Of a stretch of DNA of 64,000 nucleotides, positions 42,598-51,667 are shown piece after piece. A program made the translations under genes and the position numbers. Every line of letters starts with the position of its first letter. The first letter of the stretch is position 1. This DNA comes from an uncultured Flavobacterium sp. (GTDB lineage: Bacteria > Bacteroidota > Bacteroidia > Flavobacteriales > Flavobacteriaceae): NCBI RefSeq assembly GCF_951805225.1, contig NZ_OX638201.1:1054001-1118000 (forward strand), given 5' to 3'. The notes below the pieces were generated by a model. The model searched no databases and was not told where the DNA came from. It saw nothing but the letters and a program-made list of their open reading frames with translations.

Positions 42598-43516
42598 ATA
42601 TATCTATAAAACGGCAGGATCTTTATTGTTTATGGCGCTTTTTTTAGGTTCCTGCAATAAAACTGCTCCGACAGAAACGCCTGCAGTTGTGAGTGTTCCG
42701 GTTACTGTAACCCATATTGATACTACAGCAATTGAAAGTTATATTGATTTGAATGCTACAACATCTTATTTAATTAAAAATACGATTAAGGCGAATACAA
42801 CAGGATATTTGGAGGTTTTAAATGTGGCATCAAATGATTTTGTTTCGAACCATCAATTATTGTTTTCGCTTAAAACCCGTGAAGCAAAAGTTTTGGGAAA
42901 TACCATTAATAAAATTGATTCAAGCCTGAATTTTGGCAGCGCAATACAAGTCAGAGCAACTTGCGACGGATATGTAAATGCGGTTAATGTTCAAAAAGGA
43001 GATTATGTTCAGGAAGGTGATGTATTGGCGATTATTAACGATGCGAATAGTTTTTCTATTGTTTTGAGTCTTCCGTATGAGCTCAGAAAATTTGTAAAGC
43101 TAAACCAAATATTGAATATCTATCTGCCTGACGGAACTACAATACAGACAAAAGTGGACAAATATATGCCAACTGTTGATCCGGCATCACAAACTCAAAA
43201 TGTGATATTAAAAAGCATTAAAGCTGTCAATATTCCTGAGAATTTAATTGTGAAAGTTAGAATTGATAAAACAACTGATTCCAAAACAATAAGTCTTCCT
43301 AAACAAGCTGTTTTGAGTGATGAAACGCAAACTGATTTTTGGATTATGAAAGTTGAGAAGAATAATCTGGCGGTTAAAATTCCCATTAAAAAAGGAATCG
43401 AATCTTCCGATAAAATAGAAATACTTTCTCCAAAATTAAAGGCTACGGATCAAATTCTGCTAACGGGAAATTATGGAGTAGGAGACAGCATCAAAATAAA
43501 AATTATCAATAAATAA
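42590..43516 (+). CDS. RND efflux adaptor lipoprotein (membrane fusion protein)
   Basis: I start at the ATG at 42590, which gives a lipoprotein signal (MALFLGSC, Cys about 22) and an 8-base overlap with the TolC gene; the open frame upstream to 42524 lies inside that gene. The 308-residue protein has the lipoyl-like halves (ANTTGYLEVLNVASNDFVSNHQLL and ATCDGYVNAVNVQKGDYVQEGDVL) with almost no alpha-hairpin between them, then beta-barrel and C-terminal domains. It is short for an adaptor. Nine bases separate it from the RND gene. Confidence 0.87.
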   Translation: MNKYIYKTAGSLLFMALFLGSCNKTAPTETPAVVSVPVTVTHIDTTAIESYIDLNATTSYLIKNTIKANTTGYLEVLNVASNDFVSNHQLLFSLKTREAKVLGNTINKIDSSLNFGSAIQVRATCDGYVNAVNVQKGDYVQEGDVLAIINDANSFSIVLSLPYELRKFVKLNQILNIYLPDGTTIQTKVDKYMPTVDPASQTQNVILKSIKAVNIPENLIVKVRIDKTTDSKTISLPKQAVLSDETQTDFWIMKVEKNNLAVKIPIKKGIESSDKIEILSPKLKATDQILLTGNYGVGDSIKIKIINK

Positions 43517-43525
43517 GATAAACTC

Positions 43526-46500
43526 ATGATACCTTTTTTTGCAAGACATAAAAATGGACTCAGCACAATTATCTTCCTGATTTTATTGGGAGGTATATTT
43601 TCGTATTCCAAAATGCAAACCGGATTATTTCCTGAGATCACCTTTCCTAAAATAAAAATCATTGCCGATGCAGGTCAGCAACCTGTTGACAAAATGATGA
43701 TTACGGTTACTAAACCTCTTGAAACTGCAATTAAAAAAGTACAAGGACTTCAAACGGTAAGAAGTACAACAAGCAGAGGAAGCTGTGAAATCTCAGCTTT
43801 TATGGATTGGAATGCTGATATTGACTTAAGTAAAACGAGAATTGAAGCGCAAATCAATCAGATAAAAAATGATCTTCCGCCAGATTTGCAAGTTACTGTA
43901 GAAAAGATGAATCCGTCAATTTTGCCTGTTATTGGATATGCAATTGACAGTAAAGATCGCTCAGCTGTAGATTTAAAAAAGATCGCCAATTATACCATAA
44001 AACCTTTTCTGTCTCAGATTCAGGGAACAAGTGAAATTAGAATTGTTGGTGGAAAAGAAAAAGAATATTGGCTTTCATTAGATTTCCAAAAAATGAGTGC
44101 TTACGGAATTACTCCGGCAATGGTAACTCAGGTTTTCACCGAAACCAATTTCATAAAATCCAACGGTTATTTGGCAGATTATCACCATTTGTATTTAACG
44201 ATTACCGATGCACAATTAGATAAAAAAGATGAACTTGAAAATCTGGTTATCCGCAATAATAGTAAAGGAATAGTAAAGCTGAGCGACATTTGTCTGGTCG
44301 AAATCAGAGAAGCCAAAGAATATATTAAAGTTAATGCAAACGGAAAAGAAAGTATTCTGATTGCGGTTATCAAACAGCCGGACGCCAATCTTATTGAGAT
44401 GTCTGATGCCATGAATAAAAAAATGACAGAACTGAAAGCTATTCTGCCAAAAGACATCACGATTAAGCCCTTTTATGAGCAAGCCAATTTTGTAAATGAT
44501 GCTGTAAAAAGTGTTACAGACAGTTTACTTATCGGGTTATTTTTAGCCATTATTATTGCTGTTTTGTTTTTAAAATCGGCGAAAGCCAGTGCAACAATTT
44601 TAATCACTATTCCCGTTACGCTTTCGCTGACATTGATTGTGCTTTATTTTACAGGGCAAACATTCAATATTATGACACTCGGAGCCATTGCGGCTGCTTT
44701 GGGATTAATCATTGATGATGCCATTGTTGTAGTCGAGCAAATTCATAGAACCCACGAAGAACATCCTGACGAACCAACGGTGACACTGCTTCAAAAAGCG
44801 ATGCAATATTTATTTCCTGCGATGGTAGGTTCTTCAATTAGTACCATTGTGATTTTTATTCCGTTTGTTTTGATGAGCGGAGTAGCGGGATCGTATTTTA
44901 AAGTATTGACAGATACCATGATTATTACACTGGTATGTTCGTTCTTGGTAACTTGGCTTCTGTTGCCTGTAATCTATTTATGGTTGTCACCAAAAAAAGG
45001 ATCTTCAAAGAAAAAAGAAATTGTACATCATGAAGTTAAAACACAAAAATGGGTTTCTTATTTTATAGCAAAACCTGTTTTGAGTATTGTTTTCTGCTTA
45101 GTATTGTTGCTTTCTATATTTCTAATTCTTCCCAATTTAGAAACAGGATTTCTACCGGAAATGGACGAAGGAAGTATTGTTTTAGATTATGAATCTCCTC
45201 CGGGAACTTCTCTTGAAGAAACAGACCGAATGCTTCAGGAAGTTGAAAAAATAATCATTAAAAATCCCGATGTCGAAGCGTATAGCCGTAGAACAGGAAC
45301 ACAAATGGGCTTTTTTATTACAGAACCTAATACTGGAGATTATCTTATTCAGCTAAAAAAAGACAGATCAAAAACTACCAATGATGTAATTGATGATATA
45401 CGACTTAAAGTCGAAAATAGTCAGCCTGCACTTCGTATCGATTTTGGTCAGGTTATAGGAGATATGTTGGGAGATCTTATGAGTTCAGTTTCACCAATTG
45501 AAGTTAAAATTTACGGAAGCGATCAAAACAAACTACATCAAATAGCACAAAAAGTTGCTGTACTTATTGAAAATACAAAAGGAACGGCAGATGTTTTTGA
45601 CGGTATTGTACTTGCAGGTCCAAGTGTGAATATTGAACCTAATTATTCATTGTTGGCACAATATGGAATTACTCCGGCTGATCTTCAGTTTCAGATGCAA
45701 AGCCAGCTTGAAGGTAATATTATTGGTACTTTATTAGAACAGGAACAATCAACACCAATTCGCCTTATTTATAAAAATTCCGAAAAAAGAAGTCTGGATC
45801 AGATCAAAGGATTACAGGTTTTTCTTCCGATAGGACAATCTATTCCGCTTTCGAATTTAGTAAAGATTACACCTGAAAAAGGAAGTGCCGAAATACAAAG
45901 AGAAAATCTGCAAATGATGAGCGTTGTTACAGGAAGACTGGATAATAGAGGTTTAGGAACTGTAATGGCAGAAATCCAAAAAAATGTAAGCAAGAATATC
46001 GTATTGCCACAAGGCTATTACATAGAATATGGAGGCGCTTACAAAGATCAACAACAGGCATTTAGCGAATTGCTGCTTATTTTGGTTGCTTCGTCACTCT
46101 TAGTTTTTGGCGTAATTCTGTTTTTATTCAGGGATTTCAGGGCTGCATTGGTTATTCTTCTTATTTCCGTTTTGGGAATTTCAGGAAGTTATCTTTTGCT
46201 TTTCCTGACCAATGTTCCGCTGAATGTTGGAAGTTATACGGGAATCATCATGATTGTGGGGATTATTAGTGAAAACGCCATTTTTACATTTCTTCAATTT
46301 CGTGAAACCTATAAACAGACTTTGGATATTAATCAATCTTTGATTTATTCGATTTCAACAAGACTAAGACCCAAATTAATGACCGCAATAGGAGCAATTA
46401 TTGCTCTGATGCCTTTAGCAATTGGAGTCGGAACCGGATCTGAACTTCACCAACCTTTGGCGATTGCCGTTATTGGCGGTTTTATCGTGGCAATGCCATT

Positions 46501-46573
46501 ACTGTTAATTGTACTGCCGAGTTTATTGGCTGTTGTCTATAAAAAACCTAAACATCTTACTTATTTATTATGA
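43526..46573 (+). CDS. RND-family efflux permease
   Basis: A 1015-residue inner membrane pump with the twofold RND arrangement: TM1 (about 12-30), a large periplasmic domain, TM2-6, TM7 near 520, a second periplasmic domain and TM8-12. TM4 has the acidic pair in AALGLIIDDAIVVVEQIHR. Length and sequence are closer to the general efflux/CzcA-like Bacteroidota group than to AcrB. It works with the adaptor and TolC genes upstream to export an unknown compound by proton exchange. The preceding receptor and propeller genes may point to an envelope-active molecule. Confidence 0.92.
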   Translation: MIPFFARHKNGLSTIIFLILLGGIFSYSKMQTGLFPEITFPKIKIIADAGQQPVDKMMITVTKPLETAIKKVQGLQTVRSTTSRGSCEISAFMDWNADIDLSKTRIEAQINQIKNDLPPDLQVTVEKMNPSILPVIGYAIDSKDRSAVDLKKIANYTIKPFLSQIQGTSEIRIVGGKEKEYWLSLDFQKMSAYGITPAMVTQVFTETNFIKSNGYLADYHHLYLTITDAQLDKKDELENLVIRNNSKGIVKLSDICLVEIREAKEYIKVNANGKESILIAVIKQPDANLIEMSDAMNKKMTELKAILPKDITIKPFYEQANFVNDAVKSVTDSLLIGLFLAIIIAVLFLKSAKASATILITIPVTLSLTLIVLYFTGQTFNIMTLGAIAAALGLIIDDAIVVVEQIHRTHEEHPDEPTVTLLQKAMQYLFPAMVGSSISTIVIFIPFVLMSGVAGSYFKVLTDTMIITLVCSFLVTWLLLPVIYLWLSPKKGSSKKKEIVHHEVKTQKWVSYFIAKPVLSIVFCLVLLLSIFLILPNLETGFLPEMDEGSIVLDYESPPGTSLEETDRMLQEVEKIIIKNPDVEAYSRRTGTQMGFFITEPNTGDYLIQLKKDRSKTTNDVIDDIRLKVENSQPALRIDFGQVIGDMLGDLMSSVSPIEVKIYGSDQNKLHQIAQKVAVLIENTKGTADVFDGIVLAGPSVNIEPNYSLLAQYGITPADLQFQMQSQLEGNIIGTLLEQEQSTPIRLIYKNSEKRSLDQIKGLQVFLPIGQSIPLSNLVKITPEKGSAEIQRENLQMMSVVTGRLDNRGLGTVMAEIQKNVSKNIVLPQGYYIEYGGAYKDQQQAFSELLLILVASSLLVFGVILFLFRDFRAALVILLISVLGISGSYLLLFLTNVPLNVGSYTGIIMIVGIISENAIFTFLQFRETYKQTLDINQSLIYSISTRLRPKLMTAIGAIIALMPLAIGVGTGSELHQPLAIAVIGGFIVAMPLLLIVLPSLLAVVYKKPKHLTYLL

Positions 46574-46630
46574 AACAAAACTACGTTAGTCTGATTGTCA
46601 ACGTAATATTAATTTCTAATTTTTCATAAA

Positions 46631-47386
46631 ATGCTAAAACCTATTTTATTATTTCTCGTAAGCTTAACAGCTGTTAATGCGCAAAATACAGTGTCAGATT
46701 CTATTGTAGTTCTGGATACTGTGCAGAATTTGAAATTCAATTATAAACAACTGATTATTCCAGCTGTATTAATTGGATATGGTTTTATTGGGCTTGAAAG
46801 TGATCAGCTCAAGAGTTTTAATAATAATATCAGAGAAGAAGTAACGGAAGATATTGACAACAAAATCACGATCGATGACTTTTCTCAATATGCTCCGGCA
46901 GCATCTGTTTATGCACTGAATGCTATAGGAATTCAAGGTAAAAACAACCTTAAAGACCGTTCGATAATTTTGGCGACTTCTTATTTAATAATGAGTACTA
47001 CAGTGTTTTCGCTAAAGCACATTACACACGTCGAAAGACCAGATGGAACATCCAACAATTCTTTTCCTTCGGGGCATACTGCGAATGCTTTTGCCGGTGC
47101 CGAATTTCTTTGGCAGGAATACAAAGATAAGTCTGTTTGGTACGGAATAAGCGGATACATTGTGGCAACAGGAACGGGATTATTCAGAATGTACAACAAC
47201 AGACACTGGCTTACTGATGTCGTTGCCGGAGCCGGAATAGGAATCCTGAGTACTAAGGCTGCTTACTGGCTTTTTCCTTATGTAAAAAACACCATTTTTC
47301 CATCCAAAGAAAAGAAAGTCACTTCGATGATAGCTCCTTTTTATAATGGAAAACAAATGGGCGCCGGAATGGTTGTGCAGTTTTAG
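46631..47386 (+). CDS. PAP2-family membrane phosphatase
   Basis: A 251-residue phosphatase with a signal peptide (about 1-17). The three PAP2 motifs are all present: KHITHVERP (C1), FPSGHT (C2) and RMYNNRHWLTDVVAG (C3, His/Asp). It probably dephosphorylates lipid phosphates (undecaprenyl diphosphate, phosphatidylglycerol phosphate or lipid A). It starts 57 bases after the pump gene and precedes a family-9 glycosyltransferase by 80 bases, so it may be the end of the pump operon or the start of an envelope pair. Confidence 0.9.
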   Translation: MLKPILLFLVSLTAVNAQNTVSDSIVVLDTVQNLKFNYKQLIIPAVLIGYGFIGLESDQLKSFNNNIREEVTEDIDNKITIDDFSQYAPAASVYALNAIGIQGKNNLKDRSIILATSYLIMSTTVFSLKHITHVERPDGTSNNSFPSGHTANAFAGAEFLWQEYKDKSVWYGISGYIVATGTGLFRMYNNRHWLTDVVAGAGIGILSTKAAYWLFPYVKNTIFPSKEKKVTSMIAPFYNGKQMGAGMVVQF

Positions 47387-47466
47387 TTCCTTAAAAACAC
47401 CAATTAGATTTAATTGTAATATTTAATACCACAAAGTTTCTCCAAGCTTTAAACCTTACTGTGTAA

Positions 47467-48531
47467 ATGAAAATCTCAAAAAAAATAAACACTTTTCGCA
47501 GAAATACGATGCGATTTTTAACCAGGAACATTGGTTCTTCTCAAAAAACTTCTAAGAAGATTATAGAAGATCCGGCTGCAATAAAGCAAATTTTGATTTG
47601 CCGGCCAAATGCAAGACTGGGAAATCTTCTGCTTATTACTCCTTTGATTAAAGAGGTCAGTGCTGCTTTCCCCGAGGCTCAAATTGACCTTTTTGTTAAA
47701 GGCGGTCTAATGCCTGTTATTTTAGAAAATTACAATCAGATTGGTGAGATTATTATACTTCCAAAGAAACCTTTCAGTGATCTTTTTAACTATTTAAAAG
47801 TTTGGTTTAAAATAGAACGCAAGAAATACGATTTGGCCATAAATGTAGACAAAGATTCATCTTCGGGCAGATTGGCGGTAGAACTTTCTCATGCTGCTTT
47901 TAAATTTTATGGAGACGATCTAAACGAAAATGAGGTTAAACCAAAAGATTATCTGCATATTGCCAAATATCCGGTATATAATTTTAGGAATTTTTTGAAA
48001 AGTGTTTCACTAAATACGAGCAATAAATCTGTCTCAAAAACCGATCTTAAATTAAGCGAAAAAGAATTGGCTCAAGGCCAAAAAATTCTTCACGATAAGT
48101 TTGAGAATACCAAGCCAACGATTGCAATTTTTACCTATGCAACCGGTAATAAATGTTTCTCTGAATTTTGGTGGAAAGATTTCTATGAGATTTTAAAAAC
48201 AAAATACGAAAGAGATTATAATATTCTTGAAATTTTACCGGTCGAAAATGTTTCTCAAATTAATTTTAAAGCAACAAGTTTTTACAGCAAAGACATACGC
48301 GAAATTGGCGCAGTAATTGCCAACACAACTTTATTTATTGGCGCTGACAGCGGTATAATGCATCTTGCAAATGCAGTTCATATTCCTGTAATGGGATTAT
48401 TTTCGGTATCAAATCTTGAAAAATACAAACCTTTTGGGAATAGTTCCCGCGGAATAGACACTAATATTGTTGTTAGTAAAAATCAATATATTCTAATTAT
48501 TGATGAGATTTTAATGGCGAAGAATAAGTAG
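47467..48531 (+). CDS. Glycosyltransferase family 9 protein
   Basis: A 354-residue GT-B enzyme of the heptosyltransferase family (GT9). The N-terminal half has ICRPNARLGNLLLITPLIKEV, the family's first strand and loop; the C-terminal half has FIGADSGIMHLANAVHIPVMGLFS, the nucleotide-sugar binding signature. Such enzymes add heptose or another sugar to the lipopolysaccharide core in the cytoplasm. The PAP2 phosphatase upstream supports an envelope role. A single GT9 gene without the rest of a core cluster suggests an accessory sugar addition. Confidence 0.88.
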   Translation: MKISKKINTFRRNTMRFLTRNIGSSQKTSKKIIEDPAAIKQILICRPNARLGNLLLITPLIKEVSAAFPEAQIDLFVKGGLMPVILENYNQIGEIIILPKKPFSDLFNYLKVWFKIERKKYDLAINVDKDSSSGRLAVELSHAAFKFYGDDLNENEVKPKDYLHIAKYPVYNFRNFLKSVSLNTSNKSVSKTDLKLSEKELAQGQKILHDKFENTKPTIAIFTYATGNKCFSEFWWKDFYEILKTKYERDYNILEILPVENVSQINFKATSFYSKDIREIGAVIANTTLFIGADSGIMHLANAVHIPVMGLFSVSNLEKYKPFGNSSRGIDTNIVVSKNQYILIIDEILMAKNK

Positions 48532-48578
48532 GTTCGATAAAAAAAACTCTAATACTTAGACATAAAATCGTAAGATTT

Positions 48579-48681
48579 TGTCATTTCGAGGAACGAGAAA
48601 TCTCCACAAGTAGCTCTACAAAGATTGGCGATTTTTCATTGCGGAGTTACTTGCGAAGATTTCTCGTTCCTCGAAATGACA
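48579..48681. repeat. 103-bp palindromic intergenic repeat, copy 2
   Basis: Begins TGTCATTTCGAGGAACGAGA and ends with the inverted arm (CGTTCCTCGAAATGACA). It shares outer ends and internal ACTTGCGAAG-type words with the 19249-19350 copy but has different arm centres, changed on both sides so that pairing is kept. It lies between convergent genes and may end transcription. Confidence 0.8.
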
Positions 48682-48741
48682 ATACTACATTTAAACTTTG
48701 CGTCTTAGCGACTTTGCGAGAGATTAATTCTATTTTCTAAA

Positions 48742-51153
48742 TTAAAACTTATAACTATAACCAAAACGTATTACTTGCGTTTCATAATAATCCTTACTGA
48801 TATAACTAAAACCTTCAGCTTTTATTTCTCTTCGTAAAACCAGTGTATTGAAAATATCCGTAGCATTCAAAAACACTTCTCCTTTTCCTTTTTGAACTGT
48901 TTTTTTAATTCCCAAATCGACTGAGAATCTCGAGTCAATTTTTCCTTGCGGAATAATATCAGGAGCAAGATAAATAACAGAAACTTGTCCTTTTAATGTT
49001 TTATCGAGTTGAAGCGTATTGTTCCATTTTAAGTTTCCTGAAACCATTTGCTGACGTTCGCCATTATAGATACTTGGAACAGGATATAAATTGGTAACCG
49101 TAAAAGCATCAATGGTATTTTGATACAAGTTTCCATTAATATTAAATGAATACCATGAAGTTACTTCTTGCGAATATACGGCTTCGATTCCGAGTGAAGT
49201 GCTTTCATCAGCATTCTGGAAAACATTGTAAATCAAAGTACTTCCTGGAACAGTCGTTGCAATTCGCGCTATCGTTCCGTTTATAATTCTATAATATATT
49301 GATGAGGTAAAATAACCTTTTGGCATTGTTTTTTTATATCCTATTTCAAAAGCGCTGGTAAATTGTGGACGAAGCGCAGGATTTCCAACTTTTATAATTT
49401 CGGCATCATCATATTTTGGAAAAATACGAATATCAACTTCCGCTGGTCTGTCAACTCTTCGATTATAAAAAGCTGTGATTTTATTTTTATCATCGATTTT
49501 ATATCCAAAACGCACATTCGGAAAAGGTTCCGTATAATTATATCCGTTGCTTTTGTAAGTTGGATGATCCGGATTTACATCATATTGAAGCTTTACATAT
49601 TCAAGGCGAATTCCAAGTTCTGCTTCAATTTTATCATTTTCAAAGATATAATTAGAATATAAAGCAGGAATTATTTCTTTATAATTTGCCCAACCTCCGG
49701 CATTTGCATCAATAGGAGAATTTTGTACCGGAAAAAACTGCATATTGGTCGGAATTTCTCTGTTTCTGAATTTAAATCCAGTTTCAAATCGTCCGTATTT
49801 CAAAGGTTTAATGTAATCAAGATTAATATCGATTACTTTTTCATCAGATAATAATTTAAAAGAATCTTGTCCAACAGAAGTTGGTAACGTATTGGTAAAT
49901 AGATACTTTTCATCTTCGCGATGATATGTATAGTTGATTCCTGCATTTAATTTATGTCCCGGTTGTTTGAATTTATGTTCGTAAGACGCGCTCGCCATTA
50001 CCGTAGTTTTAAGTTCATCTTCAAGAAATGACCAAAGACGTAATCGCTGAGAATAATCCTGATTAAAGAAAGGTTCGTCGCCGTTGTCTATAATTTTTTC
50101 ACTCCCAAAAAGTCCTGAAAAAGAAAAGCTGTTTTGTTCGTTATAATTCCAGTCGATTCCGGATTTAAGAGTTGTAAATTGAGTATCACGATTTCTGACA
50201 GTTTGCTGATTGATAATAGTTCCATCATCATAAGTTCGGGTTACAAATTCATTTTTGTTGAGCGTTTCGGTATATAAATAATCTGCCTGAATGTAGGCGT
50301 TTATTTTATTCTTGCGATAATTTAGCGAAAGCGATGGATTCATTTTTGGCGTCATCTGATATTGCGGGCGAATAGTTGGCAGATTTGCTTTTCGTTCCCA
50401 AAGTGCTCCATATCCTGAACTGATTCCGACTTTTCCGTTGAATCCTTCTTGTTTGTTTTTTTTATAAATAATATTGATAATACCGGCATTTCCGTTGGCA
50501 TCAAATTTTGCAGAAGGATTATTTATAATTTCAATTTTTTCAATGGCAGATGCCGGAATATTATCCAAACCAGACTGATTTCCAAAACCTGTCAGCGCGG
50601 TTTGTTTTCCATCAATAAGAACCATTACTTTATCATTTCCGCGAAGCTGCACTTTTCCGTCGTGAAGTGTTACGCCCGGAAGACTTTGCATGGATTGAAG
50701 AACAGAACCTCCGCTTTGCGTAATATTATCGGCTACAGAAAAGACTTTTTTATCCATTTTGGCGCTTACTTCTGAGGTTTTAGAAGTTACTACGACTTCA
50801 GATAATGTATTGATATCTTCTTCGATCTCGATAATATTGAGATCCAGAAAATCGGATAATGTGCCTACGAATACTTTTTGGGATTTGGTTTTATAACCTA
50901 TAGAAGTAATTTCGAGAATATAATTTCCGGATGGAACGGCGGGAATATTAAAACGCCCTTCTTCGTTAGTTACTGTTCCGGCAAGCATTTTTTGATCTTT
51001 TGCCGTTTTTAAAACTACATTAATATAAGGAAGTATAGTTTTTGAGGTTTTATCTTTAATTAATCCTGAGATTGTAGCTGTGGTGTTTTGCGCCGTTACG
51101 TTGTAAATTTTCATTACAAGAAACGACAATACTAGTATTATCTTTAATTTCAT
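48742..51153 (-). CDS. OMP-barrel (TonB-receptor-like) protein in kinase operon
   Basis: An 803-residue outer membrane protein: signal peptide about 1-21 (NVTAQ), carboxypeptidase-regulatory-like domain (about 25-110), plug-like region (about 120-240: LQSMQSLPGVTLHDGKVQLRGNDKVMVLIDGKQ, IEKIEIINNPSAKFDANGNAGIINIIYKK) and an OMP_b-brl_3 barrel ending VIRFGYSYKF. It starts 10 bases after the PepSY-like gene, downstream of a two-component system on the same strand. The order of regulator, kinase, PepSY-like and receptor suggests a sensed and regulated envelope function. The ligand is unknown. Confidence 0.9.
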   Translation of the reverse strand: MKLKIILVLSFLVMKIYNVTAQNTTATISGLIKDKTSKTILPYINVVLKTAKDQKMLAGTVTNEEGRFNIPAVPSGNYILEITSIGYKTKSQKVFVGTLSDFLDLNIIEIEEDINTLSEVVVTSKTSEVSAKMDKKVFSVADNITQSGGSVLQSMQSLPGVTLHDGKVQLRGNDKVMVLIDGKQTALTGFGNQSGLDNIPASAIEKIEIINNPSAKFDANGNAGIINIIYKKNKQEGFNGKVGISSGYGALWERKANLPTIRPQYQMTPKMNPSLSLNYRKNKINAYIQADYLYTETLNKNEFVTRTYDDGTIINQQTVRNRDTQFTTLKSGIDWNYNEQNSFSFSGLFGSEKIIDNGDEPFFNQDYSQRLRLWSFLEDELKTTVMASASYEHKFKQPGHKLNAGINYTYHREDEKYLFTNTLPTSVGQDSFKLLSDEKVIDINLDYIKPLKYGRFETGFKFRNREIPTNMQFFPVQNSPIDANAGGWANYKEIIPALYSNYIFENDKIEAELGIRLEYVKLQYDVNPDHPTYKSNGYNYTEPFPNVRFGYKIDDKNKITAFYNRRVDRPAEVDIRIFPKYDDAEIIKVGNPALRPQFTSAFEIGYKKTMPKGYFTSSIYYRIINGTIARIATTVPGSTLIYNVFQNADESTSLGIEAVYSQEVTSWYSFNINGNLYQNTIDAFTVTNLYPVPSIYNGERQQMVSGNLKWNNTLQLDKTLKGQVSVIYLAPDIIPQGKIDSRFSVDLGIKKTVQKGKGEVFLNATDIFNTLVLRREIKAEGFSYISKDYYETQVIRFGYSYKF

Positions 51154-51163
51154 TGGGATGGTT

Positions 51164-51592
51164 TTAATCTGCTATGCTTTTAATATAAGTTCCTTGTTTG
51201 TCAAAAATCAGGTCAATAGAAGTTACCTGAGCTTCAAAAGTAACGGTGCCATGAGCATCAGTTATTCTTGCAGCTTCTTTGATTTTCTTGTTTTTGTATG
51301 TTTTTTGAATGTAAGCCAGAGCTTTGGCAGGAAGTTTTTTTACGCTGATTTCTTCTTCAGTTTCCAGAATGTTTCCATCAGAATCTAAAAGCATCGCATG
51401 TTCTGTTTTGCCAATTGTAAAACTGGCTTCATAATTCTCTTTTTCCTTTTCCCATTTGACATGAGTTTGGTCGGGATAGGAAATTAAAAAGGTCGATTTT
51501 ACAATATTAGGAATCTCTTTTTCGCTTACACGTTGCGCTATGGCAAAGGAAGAAAAAAGCAGAACTAAGCATGTTAGGATTGAATTTTTCAT
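51164..51592 (-). CDS. PepSY-like (BLIP-fold) periplasmic protein
   Basis: A 142-residue exported protein (signal peptide about 1-19, ending AIAQ) with the PepSY-like/DUF2874 pattern, two alpha-beta repeats: IPNIVKSTFLISYPDQTHVKWEKEKENYEASF and LPAKALAYIQKTYKNKKIKEAARI. Such proteins are often coded beside histidine kinases and OMP-barrel receptors in Bacteroidota and may act as inhibitors or binding modules. A minus-strand CAACTTTG box (51630-51637) could give it its own promoter; 75 bases separate it from the kinase gene. Confidence 0.82.
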   Translation of the reverse strand: MKNSILTCLVLLFSSFAIAQRVSEKEIPNIVKSTFLISYPDQTHVKWEKEKENYEASFTIGKTEHAMLLDSDGNILETEEEISVKKLPAKALAYIQKTYKNKKIKEAARITDAHGTVTFEAQVTSIDLIFDKQGTYIKSIAD

Positions 51593-51629
51593 TTGTACTA
51601 ATTTTTTTAATGGATTAAAAAATGTAGTA

Positions 51630-51637
51630 CAAAGTTG
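51630..51637 (-). promoter_or_regulatory. Possible -7 box of PepSY-like/receptor unit
   Basis: On the minus strand ATTCAACTTTGTA includes CAACTTTG; the identical 13 bases form the promoter box before the YncE-like gene (40289-40300 region). Confidence 0.35.
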
Positions 51638-51667
51638 AATTACGAATCTGTAGGAAGTTTGAATTTT

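Noticed and set aside
50449..50775. 108-codon + frame inside the receptor gene
   Set aside because: Antisense to a well-supported OMP-barrel gene with clear domain order; composition is typical of a shadow.
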